Positions 37,901 to 50,364 of a stretch of DNA of 64,000 bases are shown here, one piece after another. Numbering within the stretch: the first letter of the stretch is position 1; every line of letters begins with the position of its first letter. The notes under the pieces are model-generated. The model was given only the letters and a program-made list of their open reading frames with translations, searched no databases and had not been told where the DNA came from. The translations under genes were made by a program, and so were the position numbers. This DNA is from Paracyclopina nana (Eukaryota > Arthropoda > Copepoda > Cyclopoida > Cyclopettidae), in NCBI GenBank assembly GCA_019096065.1, contig JAGUCH010000002.1:694501-758500 (forward strand). The letters run 5' to 3'.

Positions 37901-40900
37901 TAACTAAAAGCACCTATAATTCACAAATTTGCCATTTTATGATATGGCAAATCAAATGGTTAAGGGTCAAATGTATATATCCATTTTTTTAGGCCTCCAC
38001 CACCTCCACCTACAGCCAGGCCACCAAGGCCAGGCTCTGATGAGCCCATTCCTGACCAGAATCAGGGAAGCAAGCCAGACTACCAGACCACTCAACCACC
38101 TAGAGGCTGCAATCCCCAATATGATGTCAACTATTGTCCCCAAAGAGCTGGAAATGGCAAATGTGACCAGGTAGGCTTTCAAAAACTAAGTAGCACTTTT
38201 AAGCATTGTCTTAAAGTGGCTTTCTAAATCTAGGAATGTAACACTGGACTGTGCAATTTTGATGGTGGAGATTGTGCTCCCAAACCAACAACAACATCAA
38301 CCACTCCAGCTCCCTCGTGTGCTCAGGGTTACCCTGCGACTCATTGCCCCCAAATGGCAGGAAACGGAAAATGCAATCCGGTAAGCCATCACCAAAGGTT
38401 GTGTGACTCTTTAAATCTTAAAAAGATGACTTAATTTCTGCCAAATATCATGAAAATGCCATTATATGCATCAATTGGCTAAAGTACGCTAACCTGAAAG
38501 AATTATCAGTTTGATATCAGACATGTTGGCTTTTTGCAAAAAGAAACCTAGAGCAGTTGGCTTTTTTGAGAGAACAATTGGAAGAAATCTATCAAAATGT
38601 CACATCCACGCTTAGACTCTCAGTAGTGCGCTCTTGCAATCAGTTGGTCTTAACTATTTTAAGTATGGCGGCTTTACTTAGTTTTCAGCTTTATTCAGTA
38701 CAACCAGCATTGCCTATTTTTCAATTCCTTGGGAATCAAGTGCCAAAATCGGTTGGCCAGCTTCTTGTAAATAATGATCATTTCATCAAAAGAGTGATTT
38801 GCATTGATAACATAAACCCTGCAAAGAAACTCAGTTTGAGCACAGACTCTTTGGCTTTTTCCAAAAACAAATATGCAGCAGTTGGCTCTTTTGAGCGAAC
38901 AATTGGCGGAAATCTGTGAAAATGCCATACTCACGTTTTACTTGGTACGTGAGCATTTGAGGTAGAGTTGCCATGGATTAACCAGTCTTCATGCAGCCGG
39001 TGCAGCTTCTCCAAATAGTTTAGTGTGATTTTGCTCTCTTCGGGGCGACCACGTTGCTTGATCCGGTTAAATACCAGTTCCGGATCAGCTTGCAAATAGA
39101 CTGAAGCAAAAATGCAAAGTTGATTAACCCGTGCAGAATTGGCGGGAAATTTTGAAACACAACCAACTTACAAATCATATCTGCATCGAGGTCAAACCCA
39201 GATATTTCCTCATTGATGGCAAATTTGTACCAGCTATCAAGCAGAGCCAATTCCACTTGCTTCATTTGGCCAGATTGGTAAAAGTTCTCAGCAAAGCAAT
39301 ACCTGGCACTGTGTATGGACCTTTCCATGCCTTTCAAGATTGAAGAGGCTTTCAAATGCTCCTCAAGCATAGTCAGCAGCACATACGATTCCTAGCAAAT
39401 AAGAACTGTTAAACCCATCTGTAGCAGCGCCCTCATTTGGGCCTGCGGCGGAAATCTGAACTAAAATCCCCATGCTTGGGCCAGCCTATACCCAAAAAAA
39501 TTTTTATACCTGAGTTAAGGCCCATCTGTAAGGATTGTCAAAAGCCAGCTGAAGCAAATCGGTGCCATTCAAATTGGTCCACAGTTTAACTGGTTCAGGG
39601 TAAATCTCCATCATTGGATACTTCTAAAAATGCAAGCTAGAAATTGGTTTATTTTGAGAGAAGTTGTATTCACTTTGAAAGGCTCCAAAAGGGTGCTTTT
39701 TCCAGCTCCTACAATTCCTTCCACAAAAAAGGTGAAAGGCTTTTTGCGCTTTCTCATCACTTGCCAGCTGGGCATGTTGATTTCACTAATAACTCTGTCT
39801 GCATTGGAAGGATTGACATAGATTATTTGAGGCCTTCCCTCATTGTTGCCATCATTGGATCTTCTCACCACTTCATGGCTCCTTTTTTTAAAAAAATTAA
39901 TAAAATTGTAATAAATTAGGGATTTGAAAACATTGCAAGAAAACTCACTCATCCTCTACCAGAATATTGTTTGAGATTCTGGCGCCAGAAGTGGCATGAC
40001 TTGATAGGAAAATTGCACTGAGTACCACGTGGGTCAAAAACATTGTTTACTTCTTGAGCTCCAATCATGAATTGAGATTTTAGACGACAATGCCGGGTGC
40101 ATTTTAAGGAAATTGCTCGCAAAGCAAAAATGAGCTGTCTAGACCGAAAAAACTCGATAGTGAGAGTAGCGCCACTTCCTTTTTTCGCTTGCACTTTTGA
40201 GACACTTTACCTTTTACAAACCCATTTATAAGCTATTTTTAATGCAAAATTGACTTTTATCATATACAAAGCTCCAATAAATGGACTAAAGCTATCTTAT
40301 TTCAAGAATTTATAAGCCTCCAGTCAATTCTTTTTATGTGAATAGATTAAGAGAAATTAGGCCCCGCCCATTAGCAATACTTGATTTAGACCAAAGCGAA
40401 ATCAGACTCTGAGTTTCAGGCTAAAAATGACACTACTTTTTTTAAATGTCCATCAGGTCATTTTTCATGCATGCATGAAGAATCTTTAAACACATTTTTT
40501 GGACATGTTCAAGGCATGTCTCAACATAGTGCAACAAAGCTGACTCGGTTATATTTAGAAAAATAAGGATAATCATGCCACCGCCAGATGACGAAATCAA
40601 TGAATTAAAGTAGTGCAAGTTTCTTTCCTTTTTCAAGCTAAAAATAGCAAAAAAGTACAACTGAAGACAAAATAAAGCACAGTTTGCCCTGCACCCAATT
40701 GCAATCCAGCCGATGCTAAGGGATGATTTTGTTTTTGTTGCGGCTTGGGTGGCTGATGCTCAGTTTGTTGCTGAGTCATTGTCAGCTGTTGCGCAGCTGT
40801 TGTCATAGGCCCAGCCGTGTCAGCTGTTTGTTGTTGTTCTGTCACGCTGGGAAATGTTTGACTTGATATTTGTTGTTGTAGTGTCAGCAAAGGATTTCCG

Positions 40901-42634
40901 GGCTGTTGTAGCTCAGGCTGAGACATTTGTTGTTGTTGAGGCTCAAGCTGAGAAGTTTGTTGTTGTTGAGGCTCTAGCTGAGAAGTTTGTTGTTGTTGAG
41001 GCTCTAGCTGAGAAGTTTGTTGTTGTTGAGGCTCAAGCTGAGACAATTGTTGTTGTTTAGGTTCTAGCTGAGAAGTTTGTTGTTGTTGAGGCTCTAGCTG
41101 AAAAGTTTGTTGTTGTTGAGGCTCAAGCTGAGACAATTGTTGTTGTTGAGGCTCAAGCTGAGACATTTGTTGCTGTTGGGTCTGTGACAGTTGTTGTTCT
41201 TGCTGAGGCATTTGCTGCTGTTCAGTAAAAGCTGCATCTAATTGAAGTTGAGCTGCTGCAAAATGCAACAGTATGAAAAAAGACAACTCAACTTTGCCCT
41301 GTGCAGAAAAAAACGAGAGAAAAATAGAAATTGCGTTCTACTTTTCAGTTGTCCAGCTCTTACCATGCTCATCTCACTTGGATCAATCGAGAACTGAGCA
41401 AAAATCCGTGTAAATTCATTTCTGGAACATTTCTTTAATTACTGGGCCAAATGAGGTGTCGGATTTTATGGCATGGCATAGGATCAAATTCTCAAGAGAG
41501 CAGCATTTTTATGCACACTAAAACATGAAAAAAAAGGTTTCCGACACCGGGAATCGAACCCGGGCCTGCTGGGTGAGAGCCAGCTATCCTAACCCCTAGA
41601 CCATGCCGGATATTATAATATTATCTGTATTATCTCAATAGAAATAACGCCAGCTCTCAATGAAAACATATTAGCAACTAAGGTAAATGGCATTTTAAAA
41701 AAATATTCCTTGAGTTGTTTTGAATGATATCGTTAAGTTTCAATTTTGTGATATAAATTCTGTAATTGCAAAGTACAAAAATAATACAAAAACTACAGTT
41801 AAGTAATCTAAAATCAACCATTTTGTTTTATCAAAATACCTTGTCTCGAAAAAGTATTTTTGACAAAATAAGGAAAATAGGAATATTTTTTAGATATTAG
41901 TTCAATCTAAATGGAATAGCCTTAGTGGAACTTAGTTGCGGTATTTTAACACAGAGTGGCGCTACAGTTGCTCATCGGGGCAGTCCGAAAAAAAATGCTC
42001 TGAAATTCGGTTTACACTTAGCTGAAAATGCTAAACTCCCTTCGATGCGTCGAAATATCATCAAGTTTGCCTCAAAAGTCCATTAAAAACCACTGAAACC
42101 CTTGAATTACGAAAATAATCTGCCCTGATGGAGCTCCCAGCGCCATCTCGCGTAGGAATTATCCCTACTCAAAACTGTTGTTCCACTAAGGCTATTGGGA
42201 AAATGTGGAAAAAATGTTTCCGCCCGGGATCGAACCGGGGACCTTCTGCGTGTTAGGCAGACGTGATAACCGCTACACCACGGAAACAACATGTCAACGA
42301 GGCTAAAATACAAATTTTTAAACCAAATTTTCCAAATAATTAAATAATAGGACTAATTACAACCTAGCATGCTGCTATATAATAACGAAAAAATTAAAGC
42401 AAATTGTTAGTTGCCTATATTTGTGTGAAGGCTACTTAAAATTCTTGCTATAGATGGCGCCACTTGCTGTTCAAAGTAAGAGGCGCCCCCTATCGTTTTT
42501 TCAAGGAACTAACATTACTCTATTTTCAGGAATGTAACACAAACGCTTGTGGATTTGATGGAGGTGATTGCGAAATTTTGCCCCCCACCAATGGCTATTT
42601 GCCACCCCACAATGGATACAGTGGAAGAAAATAA
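32000..42634 (+). CDS. Secreted Cys-rich protein with two C-terminal LNR repeats
   Basis: Nine exons (32000-32005, 35067-35297, 35998-36371, 36801-36879, 36933-37112, 37667-37899, 37993-38170, 38234-38380, 42530-42634) give about 510 residues in phase. The first exon codes only Met-Arg before a consensus donor (GTGAGT); joined to exon 2 it makes a signal peptide (MRVKSQLLFVAVLLLIEGG). A His-rich stretch (HNHHHHHHHHEEQ) follows. The centre has spaced Cys in the pattern (E)EC or RC every 15-25 residues (CRHSYSERC, EEECEDNYKKKC, TECTTEYRSEC, EECTKWPITRC, ECKKVPFQLC, EQCTLEPQREC, ECVDIPKEVC), with many charged residues, a paired-Cys type seen in arthropod extracellular proteins whose role is unknown to me. 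A Pro-rich linker leads to two LNRs (GNGKCDQECNTGLCNFDGGD and GNGKCNPECNTNACGFDGGD). The 4.1-kb last intron contains two protein genes and two tRNA genes on the other strand. Confidence 0.85.
33360..34265. repeat. 18-bp minisatellite GATCAAGTTGGTCCATTTA
   Basis: About 30 imperfect 18-bp units between 33690 and 34265 (variants CCATTTA, CCTTTTA, CCAGTTA), preceded at 33360-33580 by looser TTTTGGTCCATTTT units. It lies in intron 1 of the Cys-rich/LNR gene. Confidence 0.9.
38550..38935. repeat. Diverged ~65-bp direct repeat around the dNK 3' end
   Basis: GCAGTTGGCTTTTTTGAGAG near 38550 with AACAATTGGAAGAAATCT recurs, diverged, near 38877-38935 (GCAGTTGGCTCTTTTGAGCG and AACAATTGGCGGAAATCTG). The right copy overlaps the stop codon of the kinase gene on the minus strand, so its last codons derive partly from this repeat. 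Confidence 0.6.
38931..40043 (-). CDS. dNK: Deoxynucleoside kinase (dNK/TK2 family)
   Basis: Five exons (39949-40043, 39674-39881, 39510-39623, 39172-39391, 38931-39100) encode about 267 residues, close to insect dNK. It phosphorylates deoxynucleosides in the salvage pathway. The P-loop is FFVEGIVGAGKST; the substrate-binding EPVKLW and ERSIHSARYCFAEN (the ERS and R motif) follow; then FYLQADPELVFNRIKQRGRP with the lid arginines and the HEDWLI motif near the end. All are in family order. The N-terminus is unusual: exon 1 reads MFLTHVVLSAIFLSSHATSG, like a secretory signal peptide and poor in Arg/Lys, followed by about 50 residues before the kinase domain; initiation at a Met in exon 2 is an alternative. 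At the 3' end a donor-like CGTGAGT overlaps the stop codon, so an extra C-terminal exon cannot be excluded. The gene lies wholly in the last intron of the Cys-rich/LNR gene on the opposite strand. Confidence 0.9.
40633..41372 (-). CDS. Gln-rich repeat protein with signal peptide and hydrophobic C-terminus
   Basis: Two exons (41364-41372 and 40633-41298) encode about 224 residues. Exon 1 codes Met-Ser-Met before a GTAAGA donor; joined to exon 2 it forms a likely signal peptide (MSMGKVELSFFILLHFAAA). The middle is about ten imperfect repeats of a 10-residue unit SQLEPQQQQT (30 bp). The C-terminus is a hydrophobic tail (VLYFVFSCTFLLFLA) directly at the stop, after a small-residue region, as in GPI-anchored or tail-anchored proteins. 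No homolog recognised; low complexity makes function unpredictable. It is nested, with the kinase gene, in the last intron of the Cys-rich/LNR gene, and starts 167 bp from the end of the tRNA-Glu gene. Signal peptide plus tail make coding likely, but expression is not shown by the sequence. Confidence 0.68.
41539..41610 (-). tRNA. tRNA-Glu(CTC)
   Basis: On the minus strand the 72-nt sequence starts TCCGGCATGGTCTAGGGGTT (acceptor, A box) and contains GGTTCGATTCC (B box). The anticodon loop is CTCTCAC, anticodon CTC. Acceptor arms TCCGGCA and TGTCGGA pair with one G-T. No intron and no encoded CCA. It lies inside an intron of the Cys-rich/LNR gene. Confidence 0.95.
41915..42196. repeat. Short inverted-repeat element between two tRNA genes
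   Basis: AATAGCCTTAGTGGAAC at 41915-41931 is repeated inversely as GTTCCACTAAGGCTATT at 42178-42195, enclosing about 245 bp with no frame of note. The layout suggests a MITE, but no target duplication is clear. It ends about 20 bp from the 3' end of the tRNA-Val gene. Confidence 0.6.
42215..42287 (-). tRNA. tRNA-Val(AAC)
   Basis: On the minus strand the 73-nt gene starts GTTTCCGTGGTGTAGCGGTT (A box), has GGTTCGATCCC (B box) and an anticodon loop CTAACAC, anticodon AAC. The acceptor stem GTTTCCG pairs with CGGAAAC. No intron. Lies in the same host intron as tRNA-Glu and in the same orientation. Confidence 0.95.
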
Positions 42635-42881
42635 TTCTCAAACATCAACAACTAGTCTGGACATTGAAGCCTGCCAAAATTACAACTACTTTACTATACT
42701 TTGCTACGTACATGAAAAGACACAACACAATATATCTTCGAATGAGAGCCTGCAAAAAAGTCCTTTTTAAGTCCTTTCAAAGTCCTTTCGACGTTTATTT
42801 CATCGTCAGCAAAACTTTGAAGAAAGCTAGAATACATTTTCTTAAATTACACATTTTGAAGGCTGGGCATAGAATAATATT

Positions 42882-45038
<2,157 letters not shown>

Positions 45039-45119
45039 TTAACTAATCCTGACAGACCAACTAAAGGAACGAGCCAACAATTCCACTGCCCAACTCTCAG
45101 ATTTCGAATTTGAATTAAG

Positions 45120-45720
45120 GTCAATTAGAAATATTTAATGAAGTACTCTAAGGCTTGTGTTGAGTAACTTGGGTTACCTTTAGTGACTTATGCTTCATTG
45201 ACAAACTTAAGGAGCATATTTCGGGTTACCTCAAGTGGAGTAACATAAGTGACTTCATGTGTGACTTTACTGACTTAACTGGTATCATTAGGGTTGGCTC
45301 AAGTCGAGTGACATTAGTGACTTCATGTGACTTGACTAATATCATGCTTAATAAGTGACTTCATTTGAGATAGTTTAAATGACTTAATGTTAGTCACTTG
45401 ACTTAAGTTCAAGGATGCGATTTGATTTGAGCTACTTAAAGTTGCCTTAATTGAGCTTATTTATATGAATTAAGTGACTTTATTTGCGTCCGTAATAGTG
45501 AGTTGACTCTCTTGATAGTTGTTTGAAGTAACTTTGAGTAATTTGACTGACTTCATGTGACTTGAATTGAGTCACTTCAAGAGGCTTGAATTGAGTCACT
45601 TCAAGAGGCTTGAATTGAGTCACTTCAAGAGGCTTGAATTGAGTCACTTCAAGAGGCTTGAATTGAGTCACTTCATGTGACTAAAGTTGAGTCACTTCAT
45701 TCAAATTTTCAATTTTAGAT
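45120..45720. repeat. GAGTCACTTCA-type minisatellite with a 24-bp core array
   Basis: Five almost identical 24-bp units (GAGTCACTTCAAGAGGCTTG plus AATT) at about 45555-45672. Flanking sequence on the left consists of degenerate GTGACTTCATGTGACTTGA-like units. It lies upstream of the enolase gene and ends about 520 bp before the zinc-finger gene. Confidence 0.9.
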
Positions 45721-46244
45721 ACTTTATAGATTTTTGGCCTGAAAAATGCCGAAACGCATTTTGGTAGAGGACACGCAAAGTCAAAGCTGGCTTTCCGCAC
45801 GTGATTGGTGCGACCTAGTAACAACTTACATGGCGCGTGCCTTGCTTGGAATAGCGCGCGAAAATTCAAACGCACTATACCTACATAATATTAAAATCTT
45901 GAACCCTAGCTTTACCTAAATAGCCTCAGAATGAATAAATGCCTTTTTTAAGCGTCATTTAAGTGTTTTGAAGATTTTGGCCTTGAATAAATGCAACAGT
46001 CCAAGAAAAGACAAAATATGGTGAAAACCTTTTCAAAGCTGCGATTCAATTTGCTAACAAAATGAAAGACTTAAAAGACTAATAAGCATTTTTGAAATTC
46101 TTAAACTCACCAAAATGCTCAGAATTAAAAAAGCCGTCACTGCGTTTGAATTCACGCGCGCTTTTTGTTTAAAGTCAGCTGTCGCAACTTACGGCCGCTT
46201 TGTTATTGTTTTGTTTTGAGCTGCGCGATTTGGCGAGAAAAATA

Positions 46245-48339
46245 ATGTCCGACGTTGAATTCGAAGCTCCGAGCGAGCAAGCTCCAAAAGTAAACAAAAG
46301 CAGCGAGAAACCCAAACCGAGGTCACGTAAACAAAACTTGAGCACTCGAAAAGAAGAAGTAAGTTTGAATTTAGGAAGCTTTTTAGAGTTATTCAATTTT
46401 ACTCTCCAGGATGAAGAAGACATTGATGCTCCGGATCCAAGTGATTTTTTGGAATCGAATATCGTCGAAGATCCTCATGTTACCATCAAACCTGAGCCCA
46501 TGGATGAGACTACTTTTGTCTCGGTTGACAGCAGCAGCGAGGTTCAGCCCACAATCACTGGCACTTTTGCCATCAAGGAAGAACCAGTGGATCCTTTTGC
46601 CACCAGACCTGTGAGAATTGCTCCGAAACCAACCACGACAACTTCAGTGACCACTTTTTCCACGGTGGCCACTGAGGCTGACGATGAGTCCACAAAGAGT
46701 GGAATGTCAGCCAAAGACTACAAGTCTTATGTGCTGAGCACTTCCACCACCTACATTGTGGACAATGTCAAGATCTACTTGAAGAACATCCAGTTGGCAA
46801 TGGTTGGCTCGAAAGGATACAAGATCCATTTGGATTGCCCTTGCTGTTCCAATGTCGAAGCTCACACACTGATTGGCAAGCATTTGAAAGTGGCACATGG
46901 AGCCACTCACATTTCTTGCCCTGGATTGAAGTGCCATAACAGGCTTGAAATCCCTGTGCATGAATTCAAGGATCACTTGCAGTAAGTGTGTGTTAAGGTT
47001 AAAAGAAGCAATTAGGTAATTGTATTATTGCAGGAGGCATCACATGACCATCCTTTGCAATTACTGCCACATGCCTCATAATGCAGTCAAAATGCAGGAA
47101 CATGTCCAATCCGATCATCCGGAGAAGACTTTGTTGAAGAGCGAAAAGGCCTCAGTTCTGGGATCTTCGTCTGCTGCCAAGAGGCTCAAAGTTCAAACGG
47201 TGAGCAAACTGACGGGTCCAACTGAAATCAAGAAATCTGTCACCTACGAAGTCCTTCAGAATGGCCAATTGGTTGTTGTTGATGGAATCCACTTTTTCGT
47301 CAAAAACAGTGTTGTCTTCTTGGACTGCCCAATGTGTGTGGAAAAGGCGATGGCCATGACACTTTTGCCCGAACACCTTTACGAGCACCACAACTTGAGG
47401 TATTCAAATTGTCACTCGCCATGATTTGTTGCAATCGAAATGTCTTGGTGACACTTTATTATGCTTTCTTATCAGTGCAGTAGTTGACGACTTTCATATG
47501 ACTTATTAACGGCTTTAATTGCAGTTACGTCAAATGCCCAGCTGATGACGATTTGTGTGGAGAAACCATGCCATGGCACAAGTTGATCAAGCATATTGTC
47601 TCCACTCATGGACGAATCCCATGCGAATTTTGCTCCATGATCATTCGTGTCAACGACTTACACCTACACCTGACCAAAGTCTGCGGAGTCTCTTATTACC
47701 ACATGTCACAAAGCAATGAGAATGCCATGAAAAGCAACTCATTGGGCAATTCCACATCATCGTCTCTGCATTACAAGTCATGGCTGAACAAGCCCAAGTC
47801 AAAAATCAAGGAAATGCTACTCGCCAATCGAAAAAAGGTAACTATTACTTGACGACTTTACTGCTTTTGCTTTCAAGCATGGAGGCATCTTTTGCAAGCT
47901 TCTTGATTGGAACAAATCTCGATGTTTTGCAATGACGTTTAATTAAATTTTTCAGAATCAGATCAAATGCCCCACATGTTCGCAAACCTGCCAACACTTG
48001 GGCAAGCATATAAGGGAGCATCATCAGACTCAAGTGCCTTGCGAGGTTTGCTTCAAGCTTGTCTCATTAACCAGGTTGTCCCAGCATAAAAAGTCCCACG
48101 AGAAGAAATGTCCCATGTGCTCGAAAGATGTTCTGGACCTCATGTTCCATTTGCGGGATCAGCATGATGATCTGGATGATGATGACATTGAAAGGATCTA
48201 CCAAGAGGCCAGTGGCAAGCCCAAAAATAGGCATTTGAGTCGAGTCTACAACAACGATGAAAGTTGTGACAGCTCCATTCTTGAGGAAGGCGACGAAGAA
48301 TCAATCACCGTTGAAGCTGATGTCCTCTTTGACGAATAA
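46245..48339 (+). CDS. C2H2-like zinc-finger protein of unknown function
   Basis: Five exons (46245-46358, 46410-46981, 47034-47399, 47525-47837, 47956-48339) encode about 582 residues. The first ~190 residues are acidic, Pro/Ser/Thr-rich and look disordered. They contain IKPEPMDE and IKEEPVDP, both fitting the IKxEP-type sumoylation consensus. Then come several Cys-pair/His-pair fingers spaced over the protein: CPCCSNVEAHTLIGKHLKVA, CPGLKCHNRLE with HEFKDHLQRHH, CNYCHMPHNAVKMQEHVQSD, CPMCVEKAMAMTLLPEHLYE, CEFCSMIIRVNDLHLHLTKV, CPTCSQTCQHLGKHIREHH, CEVCFKLVSLTRLSQHKKS, CPMCSKDVLDLMFHLRDQH. The tail is acidic. The spacing is less regular than classical Kruppel fingers. Probably nuclear; no ortholog recognised. 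Intron 1 is 51 bp, in frame and stop-free, so retention would add 17 residues. FIGNL1 follows 168 bp downstream on the same strand. Confidence 0.85.
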
Positions 48340-48507
48340 ATCAATTATATTTTTTTATAAATATGTCAAAAATAAAATTTTTTCATTTTTCATGGCCCTC
48401 GAATTCCACTCGGGAGTTTTTCATGAGCTTTACATTTCACTCAAGTTTTTTGTTTACGTTTTGAATTTGTGCGGGAACGGGGAGTTAGATTATTTTTTTT
48501 CTGCGAA

Positions 48508-50364
48508 ATGAGCTGGGGTCACAAGAAGCCCATGATGAACTTTTACACGCAAGCGGGGAAGAAAGGTGGCGATGGCGAATTAGAGGCCGAAAGCTCGGCC
48601 AAAAGGCCGAAAATGGAGGAAAAGTTCAAATTCCGGCCGAGTCAAAGCAGTCAAAGTGAGGAGCAGCCCAAAAAGGCCGTTTATGCGCCGAAAATAATGC
48701 AGGAAAAGCCCTTTTCGGCAGTTGTCAAGCCGAAAAGTGAAGAGGAGGAAATTGACTATATTGATGCCTATTTTGCGGCCTTGCCCAAACCAGCAAGCTC
48801 TTACATAGAAAAAAGGCCAACTGTGAAGCCAACTTTTGTCACCAAAACTTCCCTAGCGGGTACTTATGATTTCCTTTCTATTTTATGCTTAATAGATTAA
48901 GCAATTTTGAAAAATTTGGTTTTTCAGGTTTGCCAAGTTCAGTCCCATCAAGGCCGTTGAAGGAAAACAAGGCCAAGCATGTTCCAAATTACATGAAAAA
49001 GTACAAAAAAGATGATGAAGAGGAAAAAGAGGCAAAAGAAGATGTGGAGCAGGTTGAGAAGCCGAATAACACTTGTCTTGTCAAGCCTCAAAGAGCTTTG
49101 GCCTTTAAAACTGCTTCTGCTCAATTAGCCATGAATGTCACGAAGAAAAAGAATGGACCTTCTGGTGTCAACGGTTCATTCAAGCCTCCCATATTACGTA
49201 ACAATGATGCTCAACAGCCAAAAGAACCAGATGGAATCCTCGAGGATGAAAGGTTTGTCATTTTGCATTTTAGACATTCTTCAAATTAAATTATTTTCCT
49301 AAGGCTGAAGAATATTGATCCCAAAATGGTGGAGCTGATTGAAAATGAAATCATGGACCATGGTAGCCCTGTCAGTTGGGATGACATTGCTGGGCTGGAA
49401 TTTGTCAAAACAACTGTCAAGGAAATTGTGGTGTTCCCTTTACTAAGGCCCGATATTTTTCATGGTTTGCGAGGTCCTCCAAAAGGATTGCTTCTATTTG
49501 GCCCTCCAGGCACTGGCAAAACACTCATTGGCAAGTGCATTGCTAGCCAGTCCAAATCTACATTTTTTGCCATCAGTGCCTCAAGTCTGACCTCTAAGTG
49601 GGTTGGAGAGGGTGAGAAAATGGTGCGAGCCTTGTTTGCAGTGGCTCGAGTTCACCAGCCTTCGGTGATCTTCATCGATGAAATCGACAGTGTCCTTAGC
49701 TCCAGATCCGACTCTGAGCATGAGAGCTCAAGGCGAATCAAGACCGAGTTCCTCGTTCAATTGGTGAGTACAACATTTTACAATCTAGATACATTTGTAA
49801 AACATTGTTGTGAACTGGACTTGTGATTTGTTCGATGGTCACTTACAAGTCATCAAGATTATGACAGACATCATTTTCACTCATTGTCGTTTTCATTTGG
49901 AGATAATATTTTTTTTCTAGGATGGAGCCTCGACAGTTGGTGAGGAGCGTATATTGATAGTAGGCGCAACTAACCGGCCTCAGGACTTGGATGAGGCTGC
50001 CCGCCGAAGACTGGTTAAGCGCCTCTATGTGCCTTTACCCGAGCAACCTGCTCGAGTTCAAATCATGCGGAATCTCTTGGGTTCTCAATTCCATCAAATG
50101 GAGGAATGTGAGTATGAGAAAATTGCTCAACTGACAGAAGGCTATTCAGGGGCGGATATGGCCAACTTGTGCAAAGAAGCGGCGATGGGTCCCATTCGCT
50201 CCCTTGATTATTCACAAATGGAGTCGATCAAACCTGAAGATGTTCGAGCCATTAATTTTGATGACTTTGAAGTGGCTCTGAGTCAAATACGAGCCTCAGT
50301 CTCTGACAAGGACTTGCAAATGTATCTGGATTGGAACAAATTGTATGGAAGCTCCGCTAAATAA
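48508..50364 (+). CDS. FIGNL1: Fidgetin-like 1 AAA ATPase
   Basis: Four exons (48508-48859, 48928-49252, 49304-49763, 49921-50364) encode about 526 residues. The N-terminal ~250 residues are charged and poorly conserved. They are followed by the meiotic-clade AAA module: [40 protein letters not shown], Walker [16 protein letters not shown], the pore loop [19 protein letters not shown], Walker [13 protein letters not shown], sensor and arginine-finger region [20 protein letters not shown], and the C-terminal [26 protein letters not shown]. The [15 protein letters not shown] and [16 protein letters not shown] wordings are those of FIGNL1 rather than spastin or katanin. In other animals FIGNL1 dismantles RAD51 filaments during recombination. 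It is shorter than vertebrate FIGNL1 (about 670), mainly in the N-terminus. Start chosen at the first Met after the upstream gene. Confidence 0.95.

Noticed and set aside
38381-38930. Extra C-terminal exon of the deoxynucleoside kinase
   Set aside because: A donor-like CGTGAGT overlaps the stop codon, but no kinase-like C-terminal sequence was found downstream, and the predicted length without it is already normal.
40854-41060. Plus-strand Val/Ala/Glu-rich open frame
   Set aside because: It is the antisense of the Gln-rich repeat; signal peptide and splice sites support the minus strand.
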